A program made the position numbers and the translations under genes. 64,000 nucleotides of DNA from Marine Group II euryarchaeote MED-G37. Its GTDB lineage: Archaea; Thermoplasmatota; Poseidoniia; Poseidoniales; Thalassarchaeaceae. Of this stretch, positions 8,217 through 16,358 are shown one piece after another. The stretch lies in NCBI GenBank assembly GCA_002457555.1, contig NTJQ01000007.1, positions 1-64,000 on the forward strand, read 5' to 3'. Every line of letters starts with the position of its first letter. Position 1 is the first letter of the stretch. The notes beneath the pieces are model-generated. The model saw only the letters and a program-made list of their open reading frames with translations. It did not search any database and was not told the origin of the DNA.

Positions 8217-9557
8217 TTGTACCTAATCACCATCGAAGGGGGTGATGGCTCCGGTAAAGGCCTAGCAACCAAGGTTGTTGCTGAGATACTGGCAAAGGAA
8301 TTTTGTTTCACATCGGTTGAGGTAACAGGAGAGCCCCGTCGAGATCATCCATTAGGTAGACTCGCCATAGATTCCGTTAGACAGAACACCCATACTCCTG
8401 AGGAAGAAGCAGGCTTTTTTGCAGCCGATAGAGTAGACCATTCTCATGGCTGGATACTTCCACGGCTCGAAGAAGGTAGAATTGTTGTGAGTGAAAGGAA
8501 TGTTCATTCTTCACTAGTATACCAGGGTATCGTTGGTTCACTAGGTGTTGAGAGAGTAGCTCAAATTAATTCTGCCGCACTAATCCCTGATCTTTGCATA
8601 TGGGTCGATTGCGACCCTGAGGTGGCGATGAAGAGGATACAATCTGGGACACTTAGAATGTTGTCTGATAAAGCCGAATACTTCGAGACAACAGAATTGC
8701 AAAAAGCTATTCGAGCAGGATATGAATCGTTACTTTCGGGCCATATTGAGATGCCAACTCCATTCGATATGGGGGCTATAATTGGGCCTGTATCAAATGA
8801 AACTACTGAGATGGAGTTTCGACGCAAATTAACACTACATGTGAGAAAGTTCCTCCACTCTCGTCCAACTCCGGTTAACGTTGACACAGAAGGTATTGAA
8901 CGCTTTATGCTCAAACGCCTCATCAAATCGACAAAGGGGCAAACGGTGCTAGATGGATTGGGTGTAGAGCCGGCTAGGAATCTAAACGATTGGTTAGATG
9001 GTAAAGCACCGTGGCGCGTGTTAAAAGAAGCACAAGAGGAGCATACTAGAGCCCTTGATCAGATATCAGAAGATGAGAGGGTTGACGTCCCCAAGTCTGT
9101 TTTGGCTCATTCTCTATCTGCGATTTGTGGAACTTTGGCTTTGCTTCCCTCCGCAGATGTCAATGAGTTGCGCGAAGCCCAAGGCCCAGTTAGGGGGGTT
9201 TCCGATTCTCACTCCCACAAGGTTTTGCGCTTTCTTGCAGATAAGAGCAAATGGGTAAACCAACACAAGTCTTTGTTGGGAAGGGATGCGGCTCGCAACC
9301 AATTGAGGGTTGAATCTCATTCTTTCGGAATTCTCTCGTTAGTTCTTTGGCCACTAAGGAAGGCACTAGCTAAATGGGTTCTAGTAAATCCAGAAACTCA
9401 TCCGCGATTTGCAATGGGGCAAATCGTACGTTCTGGTGAATATCCTAGTGCGGTACGAGATACAATCGAGAGATTAGCGATTTTAGGAAACGGAAAATCC
9501 GATTCTTCACCACCCGCTGGAACCAGCGGGTTGGTTAATTGGTGGCAAGGAAATTAA
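8217..9557 (+). CDS. tmk: dTMP kinase fused to an uncharacterised C-terminal domain
   Basis: The first 210 or so residues are a thymidylate kinase (dTMP + ATP to dTDP): P-loop 'GGDGSGKGLATK', 'EPRRDHPLGRLA', 'FFAADRVDHSHGWILPRL', 'VVSERNVHSSLVYQG' in place of the usual DRYxDSSxAYQG, and 'PDLCIWVDCDPEVAMKRI'. A further 230 residues, helical and rich in charged residues, follow ('RFMLKRLIKSTKGQ' onward) and I do not recognise them; dTMP kinases normally end near 200-215. The TTG start is supported by GGAGGG five bases upstream. It may be co-transcribed with the preceding gene and converges with the next. Confidence 0.88.
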   Translation: MYLITIEGGDGSGKGLATKVVAEILAKEFCFTSVEVTGEPRRDHPLGRLAIDSVRQNTHTPEEEAGFFAADRVDHSHGWILPRLEEGRIVVSERNVHSSLVYQGIVGSLGVERVAQINSAALIPDLCIWVDCDPEVAMKRIQSGTLRMLSDKAEYFETTELQKAIRAGYESLLSGHIEMPTPFDMGAIIGPVSNETTEMEFRRKLTLHVRKFLHSRPTPVNVDTEGIERFMLKRLIKSTKGQTVLDGLGVEPARNLNDWLDGKAPWRVLKEAQEEHTRALDQISEDERVDVPKSVLAHSLSAICGTLALLPSADVNELREAQGPVRGVSDSHSHKVLRFLADKSKWVNQHKSLLGRDAARNQLRVESHSFGILSLVLWPLRKALAKWVLVNPETHPRFAMGQIVRSGEYPSAVRDTIERLAILGNGKSDSSPPAGTSGLVNWWQGN

Positions 9558-9560
9558 CCA

Positions 9561-10358
9561 TCAAACCATGCGAAGTGTGGCATTTGCTGGCAGACAAACC
9601 TCTTCTGAATTTTCGAATTCATTAGGTCTGGCAGAAAACATCGCTGAGAAAATCCAACCTCCAACGAAGCCAGCGGGAAATCCTGTTAGTATCCTCATTG
9701 TATTCGTCGACTCGTATGATGTTAGTAACTGAGTAAACCCATCAATTGCCATAGGACCGAGGCCTAATCCAATAATTACAAACATTAACATCATTCTGCG
9801 ATCATCGTGATAGAATCTCTCTATCGATTTGTCGGAGAACATTGACAGGAAGGTGTCCCGTACTGTCCATCTATTCAAGCCCCTTTGCTGCCAAATTAAA
9901 CAACAACTAACGAACCCAAATAATATTCCAATATCCCGTACACAGACTGCTAACTGATTACCATTAATTTCCCATGAGCGGTAATGTTTCTGATGACAGT
10001 TCAAATCACCAATTGCATAAACGGTTGCTGCAATTGGATTTAGGTCAGTCCATGCAAATGAGCCTCCGTTTGCATCTTGATCATGTCCAGCATGTTCGTA
10101 GTCGCTATTGTCGCCATTTCCCCACGACCATGTTCCGTCAATTGTTGCATAATCGAAGCGATTAGCACGACCTGAGAGGTCAGGAATTGTATCTGTAGGC
10201 ATTGTTAATGGTACCAAAAATAGCAGAATAAGATAGGTTCCTGCGATTGCTACAAAGTTTCGACCAACCTTGGATTCCCTCTTCCTATCTTTACGCCCAT
10301 TCTTCAATAGACCCTCTTCGGTCATGGCCATTATGCCGTCGATGGGTTCTATCGCCAT
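9561..10358 (-). CDS. DUF2085-family predicted membrane protein
   Basis: 265 residues. The central 'DLNCHQKHYRSWEINGNQLAVCVRDIGILFGF' region fits the DUF2085 signature (CHQ ... PVCxRxxGIxxG), and 'GPMAIDGFTQLL' with 'ESTNTMRILTGFPAG' matches its second half, where a conserved Asp and Asn lie in membrane helices. There is an N-terminal membrane segment at about residues 38-55 and three or more later ones. The second Cys of the usual CARC pattern is here Asp. Function is unknown for the family. Divergent from the next gene with only 18 bases between starts, so the promoters must overlap the coding ends or transcripts are leaderless. Confidence 0.8.
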   Translation of the reverse strand: MAIEPIDGIMAMTEEGLLKNGRKDRKRESKVGRNFVAIAGTYLILLFLVPLTMPTDTIPDLSGRANRFDYATIDGTWSWGNGDNSDYEHAGHDQDANGGSFAWTDLNPIAATVYAIGDLNCHQKHYRSWEINGNQLAVCVRDIGILFGFVSCCLIWQQRGLNRWTVRDTFLSMFSDKSIERFYHDDRRMMLMFVIIGLGLGPMAIDGFTQLLTSYESTNTMRILTGFPAGFVGGWIFSAMFSARPNEFENSEEVCLPANATLRMV

Positions 10359-10376
10359 GAACCTATCCGCTCCATT

Positions 10377-11147
10377 ATGGTGGAGGTCAGAGTGCGTGAT
10401 GCCTTCGCTATATCTGTCGTAATTGGTTTGATGGTTACAGTCATGGGTTCGATGATGGCTTTCTTTGCTACAGGGATGGATGAGGATGGAATAATGCCAT
10501 CCTTGAGAACAGGTTTCGTGCTTGGTTTAGGAGTCAGCACTGTAGTTCTGATTTTTGCTCTAGCCAGAGTTCGAAATCACGCTGTAAAAGGCCAAGCTAG
10601 AGAAGTAGCGCGGGCCGCTGAAGTGGCAGCATTAAGAGAAGAGATGTCCCATCTCTCGGATGAAACCGATGGGGCATGGGATGTAGGGGGGCGAATCCGT
10701 CGTGAGCGAGGAGTGCTAACTTTCGATATGCATGGACTTGATGCACCCATGGCGGCAGATGCAACTGAGAAATTGTTAGGTATTCGTGGCCGTCTACAGA
10801 GGGTGAGGATAGTAACAGGCAGAGGGGAGATTTTGCACGAGAAATCTGCCGATCCGGGAATACGTCCTGCAGTATTGCAAAGATTACGAATCGGGGCAGA
10901 AGAGGTTGATTGGCAGGTATTAGAAAAAGCCGGTTCTATAACTCTGAGGCCGATGGGTGTCGCTCCAACAAATGTCCAGCGAGCGCGCCGATTCGCAATT
11001 TTTGTAGTACCAATGTGCACAGTCATGGGATTTACATTTCGAGATCTTGCAGGTTCTAATCTGGAAGAGCAAGGCCTTGCATTCGGCATTGTTGCAGGTG
11101 TTCTTCTGACGGCTCTTTTATCGAGTTACAGAGACCGTTCAGGATGA
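10377..11147 (+). CDS. Membrane protein of unknown function
   Basis: 256 residues with two membrane segments at each end (about 9-32 and 43-62; about 202-219 and 228-248) and a cytoplasmic middle of about 130 residues rich in Arg and Glu. The middle has a coiled-coil-like stretch ('REVARAAEVAALREEMSH') followed by a compact domain ending 'VLEKAGSITLRPMG'. No family recognised. It ends immediately before the stop of the small zinc-motif ORF on the other strand. Confidence 0.7.
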   Translation: MVEVRVRDAFAISVVIGLMVTVMGSMMAFFATGMDEDGIMPSLRTGFVLGLGVSTVVLIFALARVRNHAVKGQAREVARAAEVAALREEMSHLSDETDGAWDVGGRIRRERGVLTFDMHGLDAPMAADATEKLLGIRGRLQRVRIVTGRGEILHEKSADPGIRPAVLQRLRIGAEEVDWQVLEKAGSITLRPMGVAPTNVQRARRFAIFVVPMCTVMGFTFRDLAGSNLEEQGLAFGIVAGVLLTALLSSYRDRSG

Positions 11148-11291
11148 TTATTGCGAGTAATCAGGGACTCCTTCGCAACAGGCCTCAACGACTCTCCTAC
11201 ACCGTGGACATTCCATATGTTGCCGCATAGGAATCGCAGCTCCACGAAAGCCACATTCGCACAGAATTGCAGAGCAATGGTCGTGGTCCAT
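11148..11291 (-). CDS. Small zinc-motif protein at the end of the suf operon
   Basis: Too short for the ORF track. An ATG at 11289-11291 opens 47 codons ending in TAA. The product starts 'MDHDHCSAILCECGF', continues with 'HMECPRCRRVVEACC' and has seven Cys plus several His residues, arranged as two CxC/CxxC-like knuckles. This would suit zinc or an Fe-S/metal handling role. It begins 36 bases after the sufD stop on the same strand and is probably translated from the suf transcript. I do not recognise a family. The case for a real gene rests on the Cys pattern, the perfect fit of the gap between neighbours and the gene order. Confidence 0.65.
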   Translation of the reverse strand: MDHDHCSAILCECGFRGAAIPMRQHMECPRCRRVVEACCEGVPDYSQ

Positions 11292-11327
11292 GATCGATGT
11301 GAAGGGGGCTAAGGCCAAATTGATTTC

Positions 11328-12431
11328 TCAAGATTTGAGGTCGTCTAATTCATCTTGTAGATGCTCTGCTAACCAATTGTGAAGAGTATCACTGCCCATT
11401 TCAACAAGTGTTGAATTAAGGAAGGCGGCGATTAGAGCATCCTTCGCCTCCTCAGTATCGAAGCCTCTGGATTCTAAGTAGAACATCTGGTCTTCATCTA
11501 CCGGACCATTGGCAGTGCCGTGGCCACAACCAACTACATCGTGTTCGCTAACCTCTAGTTCAGGAATTGCATCAGCCTCTGCCTTTTCAGATAATAGCAG
11601 ATTGTGGAATAGTTGCCCTGCATCAGCTCCTCTTGCACCTTTTGCGACACGGAGCATTCCGGTACCCACGGTACGTGAATTTCCTCCACACGCTGAATGC
11701 CAGTCTAGACGGCTGAAGGTTTCTGGGGCATCGTGGTGAATCTCAATGTGATGATCAAGGTGCATATCGCTAGCAGAAAGAATTGAACCAAGAACATTCA
11801 GGTGTCCACCGGTTTCCCCCATCTTGTATCGCAAATCTGCCTTAGTTCTCGCACTGCCTGAACTTACTGTTCCTGCCTTTACCTGTGCGTCTCGACCAAT
11901 AGCGATACTGTCGACTCTTAGTAGAACTCCAGAATCCGTGTGGCCGATTACGACATCATTGAGGATGCTACCATCGCCGATTCTACCAGTGCGAAGAAAT
12001 CCTGTCCAGGGCGCTGCACCACTGATTTGTGTAATTAATTCGAATTCACAATTTCTTCCAATATCCAAAGTTAAGTGGATGGCACAATTGGAATCGCCAG
12101 TATCGATGTCTAAAACTATAGGAGAATTAGCAATGAAATTCTTCTCGACCCTCAAGGTATAGACTGATTCTTTTGCAGCGGCTCGGATGAAAGAGGCAGT
12201 AACCTCATCAGATTCAGGCAATACCTCGGCCCCTACAACTCCTTCTTCGACAGAGATTCCTACTAGGGCTACGCTATCATCCAAACAGCTTAGGGTGATT
12301 TTAGGCGAGGCTGCAATTGGAATCTCATTCAAATCACCACTGGGATGAACTCTTCTCCAAGGAGTATAACGCCAAAGATGGTCTGCTTTGTCAGGCTCAT
12401 CCAGCGATTTATACAGGCTCGCAGCATCCAT
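11328..12431 (-). CDS. sufD: SufD, Fe-S cluster assembly scaffold subunit
   Basis: SufD pairs with SufB and the SufC ATPase to build Fe-S clusters. The ORF track starts at 12470, but an ATG at 12431 is preceded by GGGTGAT at good spacing, giving 367 residues that begin 'MDAASLYKSL'. Visible are 'DHLWRYTPWRRVHPSG' near the N-terminus (the 'W+YT' motif of SufD), a beta-helix core ('LHLTLDIGRNCEFELI') and the C-terminal 'VGCGHGTANGPVDEDQMFYL' plus 'ESRGFDTEEAKDALIAAFL', the typical SufB/D end with its conserved Cys/His. Third gene of sufC-sufB-sufD; it lies 13 bases after the sufB stop. Confidence 0.93.
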   Translation of the reverse strand: MDAASLYKSLDEPDKADHLWRYTPWRRVHPSGDLNEIPIAASPKITLSCLDDSVALVGISVEEGVVGAEVLPESDEVTASFIRAAAKESVYTLRVEKNFIANSPIVLDIDTGDSNCAIHLTLDIGRNCEFELITQISGAAPWTGFLRTGRIGDGSILNDVVIGHTDSGVLLRVDSIAIGRDAQVKAGTVSSGSARTKADLRYKMGETGGHLNVLGSILSASDMHLDHHIEIHHDAPETFSRLDWHSACGGNSRTVGTGMLRVAKGARGADAGQLFHNLLLSEKAEADAIPELEVSEHDVVGCGHGTANGPVDEDQMFYLESRGFDTEEAKDALIAAFLNSTLVEMGSDTLHNWLAEHLQDELDDLKS

Positions 12432-12444
12432 ATTATCACCCAAG

Positions 12445-13866
12445 TCAGCCGATGCTTCCTTCCATTTCAAGGGCCATCAATTTGTTGAGTTCAACAGCAT
12501 ATTCCATCGGTAATTCGCGGGTAAACGGTTCAAAGAATCCATTGACAATCATTGCTAATGCTTCCTCCTCTGAGTGCCCCCTACTCATCAAATAGAATAA
12601 TTGTTCATCACTAACCTTGGATACACTGGCTTCGTGTTCACAACGAGCGCTTGGGTTTGCCACCTCCATTGTGGGGTAGGTGTCGGAGCGAGATCCATCA
12701 TCTAGGATGAGAGCATCGCAGACAACATTCAGCTTGCAATTCTCGGCCTTAGGAGATACTGTTACCATGCCACGGTAGGAACCTCGCCCACCATCTTTTG
12801 AAATTGATTTAGAGAGAATTTTCGAGGTTGTGTTACTCGCAAGATGATGGATCTTTGCCCCAGCGTCTTGATGCTGACCTTTACCGGAGTAAGCAACGGA
12901 AATAACCTCAGCATGGCTTCCTTCTCCTTTCAGGATAACAGCGGGATACTTCATGGTCAACTTGCTACCAATGTTGCCATCAACCCATTCTATCTTCGCA
13001 TTCTCATGAGCGATTCCGCGCTTTGTTACTAGATTGTAGACATTTGCACTCCAATTCTGAACAGTACTGTATCGGATGTGCGCTCCAGGTAGTGCAATTA
13101 ATTCAACCACCGCAGAATGCAAAGAATCGGTGGAGTAGGTTGGAGCTGTACAGCCTTCGACATAATGGATACTACTTCCCTCATCGGCAATAATCAGGGT
13201 TCTCTCAAATTGACCCATGTTCTTTGCATTAATTCGGAAGTAGGCCTGTACTGGCATCTCAACATGAACTCCCTTTGGAACATAAATGAATGACCCACCA
13301 GACCAGACTGCTGTATTGAGAGCACTGAATTTGTTGTCTTGATATGGAATTACTGAACAAAACCATTTCTTGACAAGCTCAGGATATTCTTTCAGTCCAG
13401 AATCCATATCTAGGAATATTACTCCCTGTTGCTCCAAGTCTTCTCGAATCGAGTGGTACACCGCTTCTGATTCATATTGGGCGGTTACTCCAGATAGCCA
13501 CTTTTGTTCTGCCTCGGGGATCCCTAGTTTATCGAATGTATCGCGAATATTATCTGGTACGTCGTCCCAGTCATTTTCTGTAGCATCGGAAGAGCGAAGA
13601 TAGTAACATATTGAATCGAAATCGATTTCTTCCAACATAGACATATTTCCCCAAGTGGGCATCGGTCTGTTTTCGAAGTGGTGAAATGCTTTGACCCGTA
13701 TTTCAGTCATCCAATCTGGTTCATTTTTGAGAGCAGAGATGTCTCGAACTACTTGCTCGGAAAGTCCGAAATCGAAACGAATTGTTGCATTTTCAGGGTC
13801 ATGCCAGCCTGCCTTGTATTCGCCTACTGCTTCACGCGCTTCCTTTCCTGCCATGTTTCTCATCAT
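12445..13866 (-). CDS. sufB: SufB, Fe-S cluster assembly scaffold subunit
   Basis: 473 residues from the ATG at 13866. The track's upstream start would overlap sufC deeply; alternatives at 13863 and 13854 are close by. Signature blocks are '[13 protein letters not shown]', '[19 protein letters not shown]', '[18 protein letters not shown]' (conserved Cys), '[18 protein letters not shown]', and the C-terminal '[28 protein letters not shown]'. SufB carries the nascent cluster. The sufC-sufB gap is ten bases and GGAAAAAGG precedes the start. No cysteine desulfurase (SufS) lies next to the operon. Confidence 0.95.
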   Translation of the reverse strand: MMRNMAGKEAREAVGEYKAGWHDPENATIRFDFGLSEQVVRDISALKNEPDWMTEIRVKAFHHFENRPMPTWGNMSMLEEIDFDSICYYLRSSDATENDWDDVPDNIRDTFDKLGIPEAEQKWLSGVTAQYESEAVYHSIREDLEQQGVIFLDMDSGLKEYPELVKKWFCSVIPYQDNKFSALNTAVWSGGSFIYVPKGVHVEMPVQAYFRINAKNMGQFERTLIIADEGSSIHYVEGCTAPTYSTDSLHSAVVELIALPGAHIRYSTVQNWSANVYNLVTKRGIAHENAKIEWVDGNIGSKLTMKYPAVILKGEGSHAEVISVAYSGKGQHQDAGAKIHHLASNTTSKILSKSISKDGGRGSYRGMVTVSPKAENCKLNVVCDALILDDGSRSDTYPTMEVANPSARCEHEASVSKVSDEQLFYLMSRGHSEEEALAMIVNGFFEPFTRELPMEYAVELNKLMALEMEGSIG

Positions 13867-13876
13867 CCTTTTTCCA

Positions 13877-14647
13877 TTAGGCGGATTTTTCCGCTTCTTT
13901 TTCCAACCACTCGTATCCTCTTTCTTCCAGCTCGAGAGCCAGTTCTGGACCACCCGATTTGACTATTCTGCCCTTAATTAAGACGTGCACCTTGTCAGGC
14001 TGGACGTGCTCGAGAATACGAGAATAGTGAGTGATAATTAAAGCACCGGAGTCTGTGCCTCGAATTGCGGCATTAATCCCTTTTGCTACAGTTCTAATTC
14101 CATCTATATCCAACCCCGAATCGGTCTCATCTAAGATTGCCAACTTCGGTTGGAGTAGCATTAGTTGTAAGATTTCAAAGCGCTTTTTCTCCCCACCACT
14201 GAATCCATCGTTGACATATCTACCTAGGAATGAACGATCGATATCAAGTTCAGTCATAGCATCTTTCAGCCTTTTCCGAAATTCAGCACCTTTGGCTTCA
14301 TCTTCCCCTCTAATCGCTGCGACGGACTTTCGAAGGAAGTTTCCTACTTGTAAGCCAGGAACGGCTTGTGGGTATTGGAAAGAAAGGAAAACGCCTGCTC
14401 TTGCTCTCTCCCATGGCTCCATTTCCAATAGGTTCTCCCCATTTAGTTCTACACCTCCATCTGTGACCTCAAAGTCCGGATGTCCCATGATTATGTTCGC
14501 AGTAGTTGTCTTTCCACTTCCATTACGGCCCATGATGGCATGAATTTCACCTGCTGGTACCTCGAGTTCAATTCCACGAAGTATTGGTGTGTCGTCGATT
14601 CCAGCATGTAAATTACTGATTTCGAGGACTGGTATGTCCGTTGCCAT
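13877..14647 (-). CDS. sufC: SufC, ATPase of the SUF Fe-S assembly complex
   Basis: 256-residue ABC-type ATPase starting '[13 protein letters not shown]'; GAGAGGGGAAACA ahead of this ATG supports it over the track start at 14677. Walker A '[16 protein letters not shown]', the SufC-specific '[15 protein letters not shown]' Q-loop region, signature '[13 protein letters not shown]' and Walker B '[15 protein letters not shown]' are intact, with the switch His in '[10 protein letters not shown]'. It has no membrane domain, as expected of SufC. First gene of the leftward suf operon. A palindrome sits 44 bases upstream. Confidence 0.96.
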   Translation of the reverse strand: MATDIPVLEISNLHAGIDDTPILRGIELEVPAGEIHAIMGRNGSGKTTTANIIMGHPDFEVTDGGVELNGENLLEMEPWERARAGVFLSFQYPQAVPGLQVGNFLRKSVAAIRGEDEAKGAEFRKRLKDAMTELDIDRSFLGRYVNDGFSGGEKKRFEILQLMLLQPKLAILDETDSGLDIDGIRTVAKGINAAIRGTDSGALIITHYSRILEHVQPDKVHVLIKGRIVKSGGPELALELEERGYEWLEKEAEKSA

Positions 14648-14690
14648 TGTTTCCCCTCTCTTTCTGCAAGTAATCATGCCTTTTGAATCC

Positions 14691-14707
14691 GACCGTCTTA
14701 GACGGTC
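14691..14707. promoter_or_regulatory. Palindrome in the sufC/nfu divergent promoter region
   Basis: GACCGTCT-T-AGACGGTC is a perfect 17-base inverted repeat with 8-base arms, between the divergent sufC (start 14647) and nfu (start 14766). The only regulator nearby is the DtxR-type protein at 15248, a family that binds palindromes with metal, so it is a natural candidate for iron control of both directions. This link is inferred. The palindrome also shares the 'CT-T-AG' centre with the one near gyrB. Confidence 0.5.
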
Positions 14708-14765
14708 GTCGCATCATGCCAAAATAATGGTCAATCAGAAGTAGGGGTGGCATCTCCGGTGTGAT

Positions 14766-15245
14766 GTGGACGATGGGGACGAACTAGCCGAGGCATACCG
14801 TCTACAAGTTGAAGCGATTATGCAAAAGGAGGCAGAAAAGAGAGTTTTGGAGGCCCACGAACCAGCAGAGCTGGATCGACTTCGTTCTTTGTCTCTACTC
14901 GAGTTGGTAAAAAGTGACCATCCTGATCTCATCCCCGCCCTGATGTCTAGACTAGGTCCGGTGAGAGCGGCTCTCGATGGCCATGGGGGTGGACTAATAC
15001 TAGCAAAATGTAATGTTGAGAAAATGCATTCCGGCACAGATTCACTATCACTGATCATCGATTTGGACGGTGCTTGTGTCTCCTGTGGGGCAGCACCCGG
15101 AACTCTGAAAGGAATTCAGGATGATTTATTGATGGATGATGAAGTGTTATCAGTGTGTTTTTCTGCTCAGATGTTGGAGTGGTTTGATGATTTACAACGC
15201 GAGTTTGTCCTAAAGTACGGCGGAGTGACTTTTGTTGAGGTGTAA
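14766..15245 (+). CDS. Nfu-type Fe-S cluster carrier (NifU C-terminal domain)
   Basis: 159 residues beginning at a GTG. The second half is a NifU C-terminal domain: 'LIPALMSRLGPVRAALDGHGGGL' followed by 'IIDLDGACVSCGAAPGTLKGI', where the CxxC pair of two monomers bridges a [4Fe-4S] cluster. The N-terminal 60 residues are helical and charged. Nfu proteins receive clusters from SUF and pass them to apoproteins, which fits its position divergent from sufCBD. The next gene starts two bases after its stop. Confidence 0.92.
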   Translation: MDDGDELAEAYRLQVEAIMQKEAEKRVLEAHEPAELDRLRSLSLLELVKSDHPDLIPALMSRLGPVRAALDGHGGGLILAKCNVEKMHSGTDSLSLIIDLDGACVSCGAAPGTLKGIQDDLLMDDEVLSVCFSAQMLEWFDDLQREFVLKYGGVTFVEV

Positions 15246-15247
15246 AA

Positions 15248-15712
15248 TTGGACGCTGAAAGACTCGAAGCACTTCGTTCTGCTCACCAGGCAGATGGAGT
15301 ACGGCGCTCCAAACGTCATTCGGTTAGGGTCGAAGATTACCTTGAGGTTCTGCATGAATTAGAACTGGTCGAAGGTCGGGCAAAGCCTGCACGAATTGCA
15401 GAATCGTTAGCAGTCGCTCGACCTTCTGTAACCAAGATGTTGCAAAGGTTAGACGAAGAAGGTCTAGTTGAGTACAAACGCTATCATGGTGCCGTCCTTA
15501 CAAGAAAAGGCAGAATAGCCGCGGCAAATTTGCGCGAAAGACATAGCCTTTTGGTCAGATTTCTTATCGTTCTTGGAGTAGATGAAGAAACTGCACATAT
15601 CGACACCGAGGGTATCGAACACCATTTTCACGAAAAGACCCTAGATGCTCTCAGAAGATTGGTCGAAAAAGCCGAGACAGACCCCTATTGGTGGGAGTCT
15701 CGTAATCGATGA
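15248..15712 (+). CDS. DtxR/MntR-family metal-dependent transcriptional regulator
   Basis: 154 residues with an N-terminal winged helix ('VEDYLEVLHELELVEGRAKPARIAESLAVARPSVTKMLQRL', wing 'GLVEYKRYHGAVLTRKG') and a dimerisation/metal-binding domain ('ERHSLLVRFLIVLGVDEETAHIDTEGIEHHFHEKTLDAL'), with the His/Glu ligands typical of MntR/IdeR. It lacks the C-terminal SH3-like domain, so it is MntR-sized. TTG start with GAGGTG five bases upstream, overlapping the end of nfu, so it is co-transcribed with it. Probably senses Fe or Mn and may control the suf/nfu region. Confidence 0.92.
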   Translation: MDAERLEALRSAHQADGVRRSKRHSVRVEDYLEVLHELELVEGRAKPARIAESLAVARPSVTKMLQRLDEEGLVEYKRYHGAVLTRKGRIAAANLRERHSLLVRFLIVLGVDEETAHIDTEGIEHHFHEKTLDALRRLVEKAETDPYWWESRNR

Positions 15713-15716
15713 AATC

Positions 15717-16349
15717 CTACATTGATTCTAATTGAAAAATTGCAGTTGCTGCAAAGCCAAGCACTGTTACTTCCTCTCCCTTGACTAATCGTGTATCACG
15801 AGAGGCAGCACCTGCCAAATCATACGCCCCTGCCTTTCCTTTCCACGACTCGCTACTTACCAATTCAATGATTCTCTCTTGTGACAATTCGTCGAATTCA
15901 ACAACTGCTGAATCTGTCCAAATATCTGCGCTCCATCCACCATGCAAAGAATGTTCACCTTTGCCATTTGGAGGATATACAAGGGCGGTCGAGGACCATA
16001 CACGATGTCGGTTTCCAGAAAGTCTCAGGAGCATAGCCATGGCGTGTTGTTGGTCCTCAGGTTTCCCCATCGGCATTAATGGGTCATCAGGGTCAGCAAC
16101 AATGGTGTCTGAAACGATTACAACTTCGGCTAATTCGTTCCCGGCTATTTGGCTTACAAAACCTTCTCTAGCGGCCGCTTCCGCTTTGGCAGCACAGATA
16201 AATTCAACCTGTTCATTTACCGGCGCACCCCAGCGTGGTTTCGGTTCTTCAAAAATTAATGCAGCAGCGCTTAGTTCGATATTTGCGAGCCTTTGTTTCA
16301 ACCAAGCCAAGCGTCTTTCAGAAGCAGATGCTAAATGCAATCTGCGCAT
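15717..16349 (-). CDS. maf: Maf-family nucleoside triphosphate pyrophosphatase
   Basis: 210 residues with the Maf pattern: 'LHLASASERRLAWLKQ' (normally LASxSPRR), 'EFICAAKAEAAA' (xxAxxKA), 'VVIVSDTIVAD' (the SDT motif with the catalytic Asp), 'GKPEDQQHAMAMLLRLSGNRHRVWSS' and 'WKGKAGAYDLAGAASRDTRLV' (normally DKAGAYGIQG). Maf enzymes hydrolyse non-canonical or modified dNTP/NTPs to monophosphates, a house-cleaning role. Cytosolic. It converges with the DtxR gene, leaving a four-base gap. Confidence 0.9.
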   Translation of the reverse strand: MRRLHLASASERRLAWLKQRLANIELSAAALIFEEPKPRWGAPVNEQVEFICAAKAEAAAREGFVSQIAGNELAEVVIVSDTIVADPDDPLMPMGKPEDQQHAMAMLLRLSGNRHRVWSSTALVYPPNGKGEHSLHGGWSADIWTDSAVVEFDELSQERIIELVSSESWKGKAGAYDLAGAASRDTRLVKGEEVTVLGFAATAIFQLESM

Positions 16350-16358
16350 AATTCGACC

